Positions 53,227 to 61,390 of a stretch of DNA of 64,000 nucleotides are shown here, in pieces. The stretch covers positions 29,902 to 93,901 of the forward strand of contig JAHHHD010000022.1 of the NCBI GenBank assembly GCA_019359505.1, read 5' to 3'. Below the pieces are notes generated by a model. The model had not been told where the DNA came from. It did no database searches and was given only the letters and a program-made list of their open reading frames with translations. This DNA comes from Drouetiella hepatica Uher 2000/2452. GTDB lineage: Bacteria > Cyanobacteriota > Cyanobacteriia > Elainellales > Elainellaceae. Each line of letters opens with the position of its first letter. The stretch's first letter is position 1. Both the position numbers and the translations under genes were made by a program.

Positions 53227-55161
53227 ATGGTTCAGATTATTAGAAGCTGGCAGCGTCAGCTGTCTCTGGCTTTAGCGTGCGTATTTTGCGCCGTTGTTCT
53301 CGATTTGGGTACCCTGACTCAAGCAGCAGTTGCAGCAACTTACGGTAATGGAGTCAACGTCATCTTGATGATTGGCGATGGTATGGGTTGGGAAATGGCG
53401 CGTGCGGCGGCAGTTGCCAACGGCGCTTCCTACACCAGCGGCAAAGGCAAAGGCTTGAGCATGCAAAAGCTTGCTGGCTACACGTTTGCTACCACCTACG
53501 GCACAACCGTATTTGATTCTGTAACGGGTAGGTTTAGCACAGGCAACTCGGCGTTGAATGCTGCTTCTCCGCTATGCCGATCGACCGCAAACCCAACCGG
53601 AATCGATTGCGGTGTGACGGGTGCAGCGCCCGTTCGCGACGGATTTAGCTTCAAGCCTCTGCCCTTTAACCCCGGCACCCGTGCTGATGGTACTGGCGGC
53701 GCAACCGACCCCAACCTGGGCAACCTAGTGGGCTATGATGCGGGTCGCGGCGGTTCAAATCCCTGGACACCCATCACTCCTGACAAATCACCTGAGCCAG
53801 ACTACATCACTTACAGCTATCCCGACTCTGCCAACACAGCTGCAACCCTCTACACCGGGGTGAAGAGCTATAACAACGCGATGTCGGTCGATATTTTTGA
53901 AAAGTCGGATGTCAAAACCATCTTGCAGACGGCTGCTGAACTGGGCAAATCGACAGGTGTGGTCACGTCAGTTCCCATTACCCACGCGACTCCCGGAGCC
54001 GCTGTTTCATCGGTCAACCGTCGTAACAAGTACGACAATGATTTTCCTAACCTGGACAGCATTCTCCAAGAAGCAATCCGCCTTGACCAAGGCTACCTGC
54101 CCACGGTGATGTTGGGCGGCGGTCACCCCCTTGACCACGATAATGCCGTCAACGACCCCAGCAGAACTGGATACAGAGCACCAGGCACCTGCACCTATAC
54201 CTACATCAGAGCCACGACCTACAAGGAACTGACAGGTAAAACGGCGCTGACGGATGCTGAGGCTTGTAGAGCAGCCGCAGGTTCTAACGATAGCAACCGC
54301 TACGGCTACAAATTTGTAGAGCGCCAGCCCAACGCTGGAACCAAGCTTCTGCAAACCGCAGCCGCAATCAACCCCAACAAAGGCGAAAGGCTTCTGGGTC
54401 TGTTTGGGGCACGGGGTCAGGCAGGTAATATTCCCGTCAGCACCGAGAATGGCGACTTCAGCAGCACCGGATTGGCAAGCTTTGCTCGGAGCGGCTCCCT
54501 GTATGCCACTCCCTACGTGGATGGACGCCTACCCGTCAATGACTTTGACCGTCCGCTGCAACCCGGCGAAACGGATGCTAGCTTTGTGCAGAAAGAGCGG
54601 AATGAGAATCCCACTCTGGCTCAAATGACTCAGTCTGCTCTGAATGTTTTGGGCAAGGACAAAGACGGCTTCTGGCTGATGGTTGAGGGCGGCGACATTG
54701 ACTGGGCTGCTCACGACAACAACCTAGATTCTTTGATTGGCAGCGTCCGCGACTTCGATAAGTCAGTTCAAACGGTGATTAGCTGGATCAACAAGAACGG
54801 CGGCTGGCGGAAGAATGTGCTGATTGTCACGGCTGACCATGACCATTACCTGACGCTCTACCCCAACTACCGCGACCAGCTATTCTCGAAGGGCGCTCAG
54901 GCTCTCACCTATGGCAATGATCTGCTGGCATCTGAGGCAGGACATAGTTGGGGACCTTCTGCCGTCAACAAGTACGGTTGGGGTAGCCACACGAACCGCA
55001 TGGTTCCGGTTTACTACCAGGGTCGCGCTTTTGACCTGAGTCCTTACATTGGGCAGGGCTATAAATCTTACGGGTTCGATGTTCCGGGCGTTCCCAATGC
55101 GATCGACCAAGCTCACATCTATGAGGCAATGCTGACCGCTTTGTCAGAGCCTCTCCGATAA
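53227..55161 (+). CDS. PhoA-type alkaline phosphatase
   Basis: Hydrolyses phosphate monoesters in the periplasm. The 644-residue protein has a signal peptide (LSLALACVFCAVVLDLGTLTQAAVAAT). Active-site landmarks are the first metal aspartate in GDGMG (D51), the nucleophile S201 in YPDSANTAATLYTGVK, the histidine in MVEGGDIDWAAHDNN, ADHDH and the last histidine in GWGSHTNRMVP. Insertions (about 100-190) make it longer than E. coli PhoA. ATG 53227 follows AGAGG. It is probably induced by phosphate starvation, but no clear Pho box was identified. Confidence 0.92.
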   Translation: MVQIIRSWQRQLSLALACVFCAVVLDLGTLTQAAVAATYGNGVNVILMIGDGMGWEMARAAAVANGASYTSGKGKGLSMQKLAGYTFATTYGTTVFDSVTGRFSTGNSALNAASPLCRSTANPTGIDCGVTGAAPVRDGFSFKPLPFNPGTRADGTGGATDPNLGNLVGYDAGRGGSNPWTPITPDKSPEPDYITYSYPDSANTAATLYTGVKSYNNAMSVDIFEKSDVKTILQTAAELGKSTGVVTSVPITHATPGAAVSSVNRRNKYDNDFPNLDSILQEAIRLDQGYLPTVMLGGGHPLDHDNAVNDPSRTGYRAPGTCTYTYIRATTYKELTGKTALTDAEACRAAAGSNDSNRYGYKFVERQPNAGTKLLQTAAAINPNKGERLLGLFGARGQAGNIPVSTENGDFSSTGLASFARSGSLYATPYVDGRLPVNDFDRPLQPGETDASFVQKERNENPTLAQMTQSALNVLGKDKDGFWLMVEGGDIDWAAHDNNLDSLIGSVRDFDKSVQTVISWINKNGGWRKNVLIVTADHDHYLTLYPNYRDQLFSKGAQALTYGNDLLASEAGHSWGPSAVNKYGWGSHTNRMVPVYYQGRAFDLSPYIGQGYKSYGFDVPGVPNAIDQAHIYEAMLTALSEPLR

Positions 55162-55167
55162 AAGGCT

Positions 55168-55192
55168 GAGGGACGATCGCCGATCGTCCCTC
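55168..55192. terminator. GC-rich hairpin after phoA
   Basis: GAGGGACGATCG (55168-55179) and CGATCGTCCCTC (55181-55192) are perfectly complementary around a single C (effective loop about four bases). It is seven bases past the phoA stop. Confidence 0.6.
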
Positions 55193-55203
55193 TTCAACTA
55201 GAA

Positions 55204-55236
55204 AAACGGGCAGCAGAGAGAATCTGTTGCCCGTTT
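55204..55236 (+). terminator. Second hairpin after phoA
   Basis: AAACGGGCAGCAGA (55204-55217) pairs with TCTGTTGCCCGTTT (55223-55236) with one wobble. CTTA follows rather than a T run. Confidence 0.65.
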
Positions 55237-55262
55237 CTTATGACTCAAACCGATGACTCAAA

Positions 55263-55375
55263 CGGATACCAATTTGATTTGGAACCGCGACAGATCCCGG
55301 TACGGGCTTGGCATTGCCAAGCCCCTTCTGAGGTTCGATGTGCCCACAAATTCGTTTAAATCGGTATGGTATGTA
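55263..55375. repeat. Palindromic element with GATACCAATTT ends
   Basis: It starts GGATACCAATTTGATTTGG and ends TTTAAATCGGTATGG, which are imperfect inverted copies. A GGGCTTGGC / GCCAAGCCC hairpin is inside. The outer ATACCAATTT end is the same motif as in family C/D elements. Confidence 0.65.
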
Positions 55376-55391
55376 GCTGTATTCACCTGAG

Positions 55392-55471
55392 GTAGGACGG
55401 AGACATTTTGGGTGGGGCGCGAAACGCCCGTCCTCAATGTCCCCGTCTTAACCGCTTTAGCGGTTGTCATA
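55392..55471. repeat. Family A palindromic element, copy A3 (degenerate)
   Basis: The GGTAGGACGGAGACATTTTG... arm has an imperfect partner near 55430 (GTCCTCAATGTCCCC). The flank CCCCGTCTTAACCGCTTTAGCGGTTGTCAT matches the A2 right flank with several changes. Confidence 0.75.
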
Positions 55472-55481
55472 TTAATCGAGC

Positions 55482-58400
55482 CTAGGCAAAGTAATTGCTA
55501 ACCGTCAGAGTCCCGGCCGTAGCATCTCCAGGATTGAAGCCAATCCCAGTCACGTTTATGAGCAAGTCGCGGCTAGCCGAAAACCCAGCCTGACCATCAT
55601 TCACCGAAAGGTAGGTTTGTCCTCTGGACGTGAAGAACACGGCTTCGTTGACTCCTAACCCCTGTCTGCCTCTCGTCTGCTGATCTTTGTCGGCATAGGC
55701 TGTCCGAACTGCATCGGTGAGCGTATTGCCTTCCTGACCTGCATTGAACAATCGGCGCGGCAGGTTGATGGTAGAAGCCCTGTTGTCAAAATCTAGCTGG
55801 AAGCGATCGCCCTCGCTCACTTTAAACCCTAATACCCGGTCAAGTGCACCAATTAAAGAGTTAGCAAAAGCAGCTTGCTTGGTTCTTCCGGCATAGACAT
55901 ACAGGTCTGCTCCAAGACCGCCATTCAGTCGGTCACCTCCTGAACCGCCATCCAGCACATCATTACCCCCAAACCCCAAGAGAGCGTCATTGCCGCCCAA
56001 TCCCAGAAGGCGATCGTTGGTAATGGTGCCTCGTGTGGTGCCGCTTGCGCCATTGCCTCTGAGCGTTCTAAGCGGTTCATTGATGGTCAAAACTGCGGCA
56101 TCCTGAACCGCCAGAACAGCCCCATTCGTCGGACTGCTGAGGGACAGATTCAGCGTTTCGTTGACCTCTACCAAAGTGTCTCTGGTGATGTTGAGGGTTG
56201 CCGTGGCGGTAGTTTGTCCATCAGCAAAAGTGATGGTACCCGGCAGTCCGCTGTAGTCGGCAGTTGTAGCAGTGCCGCCCGTAGCAGAGAGGTTGACGGT
56301 GAAGGCTCCGGTCGAGCCGCCTGTCCGCACCAAGCTGATACCGATCGACGTACCATTCTCGTTCACGCTATAGGTGGGAGTTGCAAAAGCGACTGCGCCA
56401 ACAGGAGAATCTGCTGCCGCTAGCCCAATTAATTGCGTCGTGCCAGCGCCAACTGCGCCCAATAGCGTCGCAGCACCCGTACTCAGCTCGATTGCGTACA
56501 AGTTGCTGCTGCCTCCTACCGTCAGGGCTGCTAACGCCCGTCCAGAAGCGGCGGCATTAGCAGTTGCCACCCGAACTCCAGCAGGAATGTCGAACCCATT
56601 GACCGCCGAAAAGTCTAGCGGCGCGCCGTTGAGCGTCACCGCCAAGGGTAGAGATTGGGTGCCGCTGTTGGGCGGATTTTGAATCAGGAGGCGATCGGTC
56701 GTGGCATCTAGCGTGTATTGGGTTGTAACCGTAGCTCCGGCAAAGCTGTTGGTGTAAGCCGTTGCATCTACTGCCGTGGCGCTACCCTTAACCGAACCGT
56801 CAGGATTCGTACCCACTGCGCTACCGACCGCGCCCCCATTATCGCCATCCACTAGCAGTCCCGTAATAGGATTGAGGCGGAAATTTTGTCCTGTGTTGGT
56901 GACGACTCGAATGCGATCGACCGTGGGGTTGAAATCGATGCCAAAAGCCGTTGCCTGAATCGGCACCGCGTTTCCTGCGCCATCATCAAACTGCTGAAAG
57001 GTGGTCGTTACAGCAGTTGCGGCACCTGTCTGCGGATCGATGATAGATAGACGTACGCCGCCTGCGCCATTGGTGCTAAGGGCAAAAAGCTGTCCGGTTG
57101 CCGGACGGAAATCGATGCCTACTACCGACTCGCCAGCGGCAAGACCTGTAATAGGAACCGTTATGGCGGTGCTAGGGCTAGAACGATTGAATCGGACGAT
57201 CGCATTAGCGGCAGTCAACCCAATTAACGGCGTATCTCCAACAGATGCCTCATTCTGAACGGCAAAGCCTTGAGCTGGAGCTGTACCTGTGCCGATCGCT
57301 CCCACTCGCGTTGCGGCACCTGTAGATAGCTCGATCGAATACAGTCCGGTGCTGCCGCCCACAGTCAGCGCTGCCAGGGCGTTTCCGGCTGCGGGTATAT
57401 TTGAAGTGGCAACATTTACACCAGCAGGAATGTCAAACCCACTGACGGCCGTGAAGTCTAGGCGAGTGCCGCCCAAAGTTACCGTTAGGGGTAAAGTCTG
57501 CGTTCCATTGTTGGGCGGATTTTGAATCGAGAGCGTATCGCTGGCAGCGCTTAACGTGTATTGCGTCGTTGTGGTAACGTTGGGCGCACTATTGGTGTAA
57601 GCCGCTGCATCAACCGCACCTCCACCATTGATGCCAGCATCTGCATTAACGCCGAGCGTGACGGTGTTACCATCCACTAAAGCCCCTGTGTTGGGGTTCA
57701 TGCGGAAATTTAAGCCGCTATCAGTGACGACCCGCAGGCGATCGACTGTGGGGTTAAAATCTAGTCCAAAGTTTGTGCTTGTGATCGGCACTGCGTTACC
57801 TGCGCCATCATCAAACTGCACGGGTACGGTAGTCAAGGCAGTTGCCACGCCAGTCTGGGGACTGATGACATAGAGCCGGACAGCAGACCCGTTGCTGGTA
57901 AGACCATAAAGCTTGCCGTTCTGAGGACGAACATCAATTCCTACAAGGTTTTCCCCAGTGCCTAGCCCAGTAACAGCGATCGCCGCTCCGGGGTTGTCAG
58001 GATTTAAGGTATCGAAGGCAATTAGGCTATTATTGCTCAGGGCGTAGCCAACGCTAAAAACGCCTTGATAAGCTTGCTGCACCTGGGGCGAGAAAGCTAG
58101 GTCAGCGGCAACCGCTCCTTGACGCTGATCCAGATTCCACCTGCCATTGCCGACTTCGTCTCTAGAGGCTGCAATATTGGCTCCCGTCAATGTGGAGAGC
58201 GCGCGCGAAAACTCGCTCCAGCCCTGTTCTGCTACTCGGCAGCCATAGAGCATCAGGTCAGCACATTGATTAGTCTGGTGGGCGAGAGCTGTACGCCACT
58301 GTTTGAGTAAACCTGCATAGCGATCGAGATTCTCTAGACTGAGATGAGTATTGCCCAAGTACAGACAGCCAGGGCTACCATGGCTAACCAAGTGCAGCTC

Positions 58401-58559
58401 TGTCACTTCACGGCTGTTCTGTAGAACTTCGGTAACTTGATCGATACCATCTCGATCATTTTCTAGCAAAATTACCTGATAACCCGGTTTCACGTGATCG
58501 ATCAGATACTGATAATCATAGGTATTGCGATCGATAAATACGTAAGCTGTTCCGGTCAT
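55482..58559 (-). CDS. Large exported-type protein: DUF4347, two DUF4394 lobes, Calx-beta, RTX repeats
   Basis: A 1025-residue protein. An N-terminal DUF4347 domain (about 1-165, LHLVSHGSPGCLYLG, LMLYGCRVAEQG) is followed by two copies of a DUF4394-type repeat (about 170-430 and 440-705, each with LVGIDVRPQNGKLYGL-like, IDFNPTVDRIRVVT and ALTVGGS-LY-IELSTGA blocks). A Calx-beta domain (about 715-815), RTX nonapeptides GGNDALLGFGGNDVLDGG (about 850-875) and a terminal domain follow. RTX and Calx-beta bind calcium. DUF4347 plus RTX often marks secreted or cell-surface proteins exported by a type I system. There is no N-terminal signal peptide, consistent with that. GGAG lies eight bases before the start. 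Confidence 0.88.
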   Translation of the reverse strand: MTGTAYVFIDRNTYDYQYLIDHVKPGYQVILLENDRDGIDQVTEVLQNSREVTELHLVSHGSPGCLYLGNTHLSLENLDRYAGLLKQWRTALAHQTNQCADLMLYGCRVAEQGWSEFSRALSTLTGANIAASRDEVGNGRWNLDQRQGAVAADLAFSPQVQQAYQGVFSVGYALSNNSLIAFDTLNPDNPGAAIAVTGLGTGENLVGIDVRPQNGKLYGLTSNGSAVRLYVISPQTGVATALTTVPVQFDDGAGNAVPITSTNFGLDFNPTVDRLRVVTDSGLNFRMNPNTGALVDGNTVTLGVNADAGINGGGAVDAAAYTNSAPNVTTTTQYTLSAASDTLSIQNPPNNGTQTLPLTVTLGGTRLDFTAVSGFDIPAGVNVATSNIPAAGNALAALTVGGSTGLYSIELSTGAATRVGAIGTGTAPAQGFAVQNEASVGDTPLIGLTAANAIVRFNRSSPSTAITVPITGLAAGESVVGIDFRPATGQLFALSTNGAGGVRLSIIDPQTGAATAVTTTFQQFDDGAGNAVPIQATAFGIDFNPTVDRIRVVTNTGQNFRLNPITGLLVDGDNGGAVGSAVGTNPDGSVKGSATAVDATAYTNSFAGATVTTQYTLDATTDRLLIQNPPNSGTQSLPLAVTLNGAPLDFSAVNGFDIPAGVRVATANAAASGRALAALTVGGSSNLYAIELSTGAATLLGAVGAGTTQLIGLAAADSPVGAVAFATPTYSVNENGTSIGISLVRTGGSTGAFTVNLSATGGTATTADYSGLPGTITFADGQTTATATLNITRDTLVEVNETLNLSLSSPTNGAVLAVQDAAVLTINEPLRTLRGNGASGTTRGTITNDRLLGLGGNDALLGFGGNDVLDGGSGGDRLNGGLGADLYVYAGRTKQAAFANSLIGALDRVLGFKVSEGDRFQLDFDNRASTINLPRRLFNAGQEGNTLTDAVRTAYADKDQQTRGRQGLGVNEAVFFTSRGQTYLSVNDGQAGFSASRDLLINVTGIGFNPGDATAGTLTVSNYFA

Positions 58560-58765
58560 AATGAGGTCTCCGATTTTACAAACTTAGCTCGGCTCTAGCT
58601 GATTTTACTTAGGAGATCACTAGCACCGCTTCACCCTTTAGTACGAGATGATCAGTGAAGTGGATTCTACCCTACTAGAGTCAGAAGCTAATTAGCAAAA
58701 CTCAAATTACCCTTACCCCAATCTGATATCCGGAACCTCGCTGCATCCGAGCGGCACATAAGCTA
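58560..58765. other. Gap between the GMC oxidoreductase and DUF4347 genes
   Basis: No gene or hairpin element was seen in these 206 bases. They include the DUF4347 gene leader, with GGAG at the normal distance from its ATG. Confidence 0.4.
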
Positions 58766-60457
58766 CTAGCGTTTGGGATAAGCCGAAAAATGCAGAGAAG
58801 GAGCCGCTAAGCCTTGCTTCAGATAATCGGCAAGGCGAATGGTAAGTGCCACGATCGTTAGCGTTGGGTTAGCGTAACTCGCAGTTGGAAACACAGAGCT
58901 GCTGGCAATAAACAGGTTGCTAACGCCGTAAACTCGGCAGTTTTCATCGACAACGCCGCTGCTAGGACTGCTAGACATACGAGTTGTGCCTAGGTAATGT
59001 CCGCCTTGAGGCTCAAGGAGAACGTCCGTTAAAGGCGCTATTGTACCCACGATGCAGCGACGGAAAGCCTCCCCAATGAGCTGCATCGAACGCTCTATGC
59101 TTTGAACATCCTGCTCAGTCGTGCGCCAATCTACCTGAAGCTGGTTTAAGCCAAAGCAATCCTGTTGTGAGCTAAGGGTAACGCGGCTATGGGGATTAGG
59201 AACCTGTTCGCTATCCATGCGTAGCGTATAAAAGTTAGCCCGGTTATGGGCAAGTGCAGAAGGCAGCTTGCGATCGCTCAACAATCTTTTACTTAGCAGC
59301 TTGTAAGAAAAAGGCAAAACACTGGGCAAACCTAGCACAATGTTTTGCCCATGGGTTAGAGCATGGGCAAAACGATTCGCTTTGCCGTATACCTGATCAT
59401 ATCTTTGACCTTGCAAGTCTCGTGTCTGTCGTCTAAGCAGTGCCTTTGTCAAGTAGGTTGCCGAGAAAACGCCGTTCTTGTGGTTTGGATTCGCAACGTT
59501 GGGGCGCTCAATGAACACCCGATGATTCAATAATTTATGCTGTTGCTGCTGCTGATTAGAAAGGGCGATCGCTCTCTGGCAGTAGATCGATTCGCGGGTT
59601 TTTTCGTAATCCCAAACGATGGGTAGACCGGGTATAAACTGAACATCAAATCGATAATTTAAATGGCTCATGTAGAAGCGTCCAACTAAATCATGCTGAT
59701 TACCAATGCCGTTGGCATGAGTTTGACGGGAAAGCAGCAACAGCCGCGCCACCTCCAGCCCTCCGGCTGCCAGCACAAATCGTTTGGCACAAATTGAGAA
59801 CTTGTTTTGCCGGATTGAAGCAACTTGCAGCCGCTCAATCGTGCCGCCATCATCAGTGGTGATGAGCTGTAGACAGTTCGTATTCAGAAACAGAGAAATC
59901 TGACGGGACTGGCGTAGCTCAGACAGATATCGCTGACCAAAATGCGTCGGCGGACTAAACAAATACAGCTCGTTTGTGGAAAGCTCATCTGTACACAAAC
60001 CGGGAATCATGGCACGATTACGGCTTGCAGCAGGCAATAGATCGATCGGCGTTGAAGTGTAGGAGCCAATTTCACAATGCTCATGGGCACGCTGATAATA
60101 AGAAACTAACTCACTTTTGCGAAAACACCAGCCGCTATAGGGAACATGCGATCGCGCCACAAAGTCAGATTCATCAAACGGGACACAGCGCCCGCCCCAA
60201 ATGGCTGTAGTGCCTCCCAACTGACGGCGGCGATTCACCTGCAAAGAGCCATGCATCGCTTCATTCATAACTTCACCCTGATTGAGGCGATCGATCGCTG
60301 GATCAAACTGCATATTGCCGCTTTCAATCAGCACAATTTTTAAGTCTTGCTGCTGTAACTCTCTAGCCAGCGTTATGCCTGCGGCTCCTGCGCCCACGAT
60401 ACAGACATCACAATCGACCTGAGTATCTGACTCAACTTGGCATCCATTAATAATCAT
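58766..60457 (-). CDS. GMC-family FAD-dependent oxidoreductase
   Basis: About 563 residues from ATG 60457 (MIINGCQVESDTQVDCDVCIVGAGAAGITLARELQ). ATG 60547 adds 30 residues without a ribosome site and is less likely. The FAD Rossmann motif GAGAAG is near 23-28, followed by LIESG and RRRQLGGTTAIWGGRC, the family's second FAD-contact block. The C-terminal GMC domain includes GGHYLGTTRMS (H next to G) and NLFIASSSVFPTASYANPTLTIVAL. Substrates in the family are alcohols, sugars or sterols. The catalytic His/Asn pair is not certain here. Confidence 0.88.
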   Translation of the reverse strand: MIINGCQVESDTQVDCDVCIVGAGAAGITLARELQQQDLKIVLIESGNMQFDPAIDRLNQGEVMNEAMHGSLQVNRRRQLGGTTAIWGGRCVPFDESDFVARSHVPYSGWCFRKSELVSYYQRAHEHCEIGSYTSTPIDLLPAASRNRAMIPGLCTDELSTNELYLFSPPTHFGQRYLSELRQSRQISLFLNTNCLQLITTDDGGTIERLQVASIRQNKFSICAKRFVLAAGGLEVARLLLLSRQTHANGIGNQHDLVGRFYMSHLNYRFDVQFIPGLPIVWDYEKTRESIYCQRAIALSNQQQQQHKLLNHRVFIERPNVANPNHKNGVFSATYLTKALLRRQTRDLQGQRYDQVYGKANRFAHALTHGQNIVLGLPSVLPFSYKLLSKRLLSDRKLPSALAHNRANFYTLRMDSEQVPNPHSRVTLSSQQDCFGLNQLQVDWRTTEQDVQSIERSMQLIGEAFRRCIVGTIAPLTDVLLEPQGGHYLGTTRMSSSPSSGVVDENCRVYGVSNLFIASSSVFPTASYANPTLTIVALTIRLADYLKQGLAAPSLHFSAYPKR

Positions 60458-60765
60458 AGTTTCCCCATGCGCAATTCGATGCACTGCTGAATGCACCAAA
60501 AGAGTAAATAGCTGATTCCAACAATTGAGCAGTGGCGAGAATGCCATTGCTCAATTGTTATGAGAAAAATGAGCAGGCAAAAGCCACGCTTTAAGCGTTC
60601 TTTGATACCGAGTTTTAGCTCAGCCCTGAATCTCTAGCTCTGAGAGTTAAAACCTGGATATTGCTTTCTTATTAATGCAAGCTTGAACGCCATTGAGACC
60701 CGGCGCTAGCTTGAGATAAACCCCTTTTAGGTAGATGAAGTGAAAATACAAACTGCTGAGCAACC

Positions 60766-60793
60766 GCTGTAGATTGACGGCTGTAGATTGAGC
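60766..60793 (+). repeat. 14-bp tandem duplication
   Basis: GCTGTAGATTGACG is followed directly by GCTGTAGATTGAGC, a two-copy slippage-type repeat. Confidence 0.8.
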
Positions 60794-60851
60794 TAAGACT
60801 TTATCAATCTACTTTTAGCGCAAGCAGTAGACCAACCCCCTAATCACAGTT

Positions 60852-60937
60852 CAGCGCTACTGATTTTGGGTATGATTTTTTTGAAAGGGTTGCAGAGCAG
60901 CCTTTTCGAAAAAACTATACCCAGATTTAGCAATACC
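60852..60937. repeat. Family F palindromic element, copy F2 (inverted to F1)
   Basis: TTTTGGGTATGATTTTTTTG...AAAGGGTTGC pairs imperfectly with GCAGCCTTTTCGAAAAAACT. The flanks CTACTGATTTTGGGTATGA and ATACCCAGATTTAGCAATACC are the inverse of the F1 flanks. Confidence 0.85.
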
Positions 60938-61390
60938 TCACCGTCTTAACACCGAGAAAAGCATTGAGTAGAAACCCTTAAACTAGCTTTATGCCTTTGA
61001 ATAAGGTATGAACCCTTAACCAAACTGCTCATTTCGAATTTAGAGCAGTATTGCCTCTGTAAACACTCGTTTCTCAGATGAATTCGCTTTTTTAATTAGA
61101 CTTCACAGAATTGACAGGGGAGTTCATCAGCTCATTACAGAATTCGATCGCCCTTGAAACGGCATGGATGAGCGATCGCCCAGAAAGCCAAATACACCTC
61201 TACGAGATTTCACGCTTCCTTAATCGAGTGTCTAACCAATCGCGCTGCTACTTCACTGAAATTAGCCTGATCGAAGCTAGGATGCAGCTATGACCGCAGA
61301 AGAGAGCCGCAGGGCGTAAATTAGCGAGTCATCAATCACATCAATCAGGGGACAGCCTACCGACACAGCATTTTGTGAAGGGCAAGCAAG

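Larger units (their letters stand above)
60458..61390. other. Gap of about 0.9 kb with a hairpin element and a tandem duplication
   Basis: No convincing gene. It holds the 14-bp duplication GCTGTAGATTGACG (60766-60779 and 60780-60793) and family F element F2 (60852-60937). A 60-codon reading frame at 61111-61293 has no ribosome site or family match that I can see. The rest shows nothing clear. Confidence 0.55.

Noticed and set aside
55066..55090. tRNA-like GGTTCGA segment
   Set aside because: Lies within the phoA coding region; no acceptor stem or anticodon arm can be formed. No tRNA was found elsewhere in the window.
61111..61293. 60-codon reading frame in the gap before the RTX gene
   Set aside because: No ribosome binding site, no recognisable motif and no paralogue in the window; left as part of the gap.
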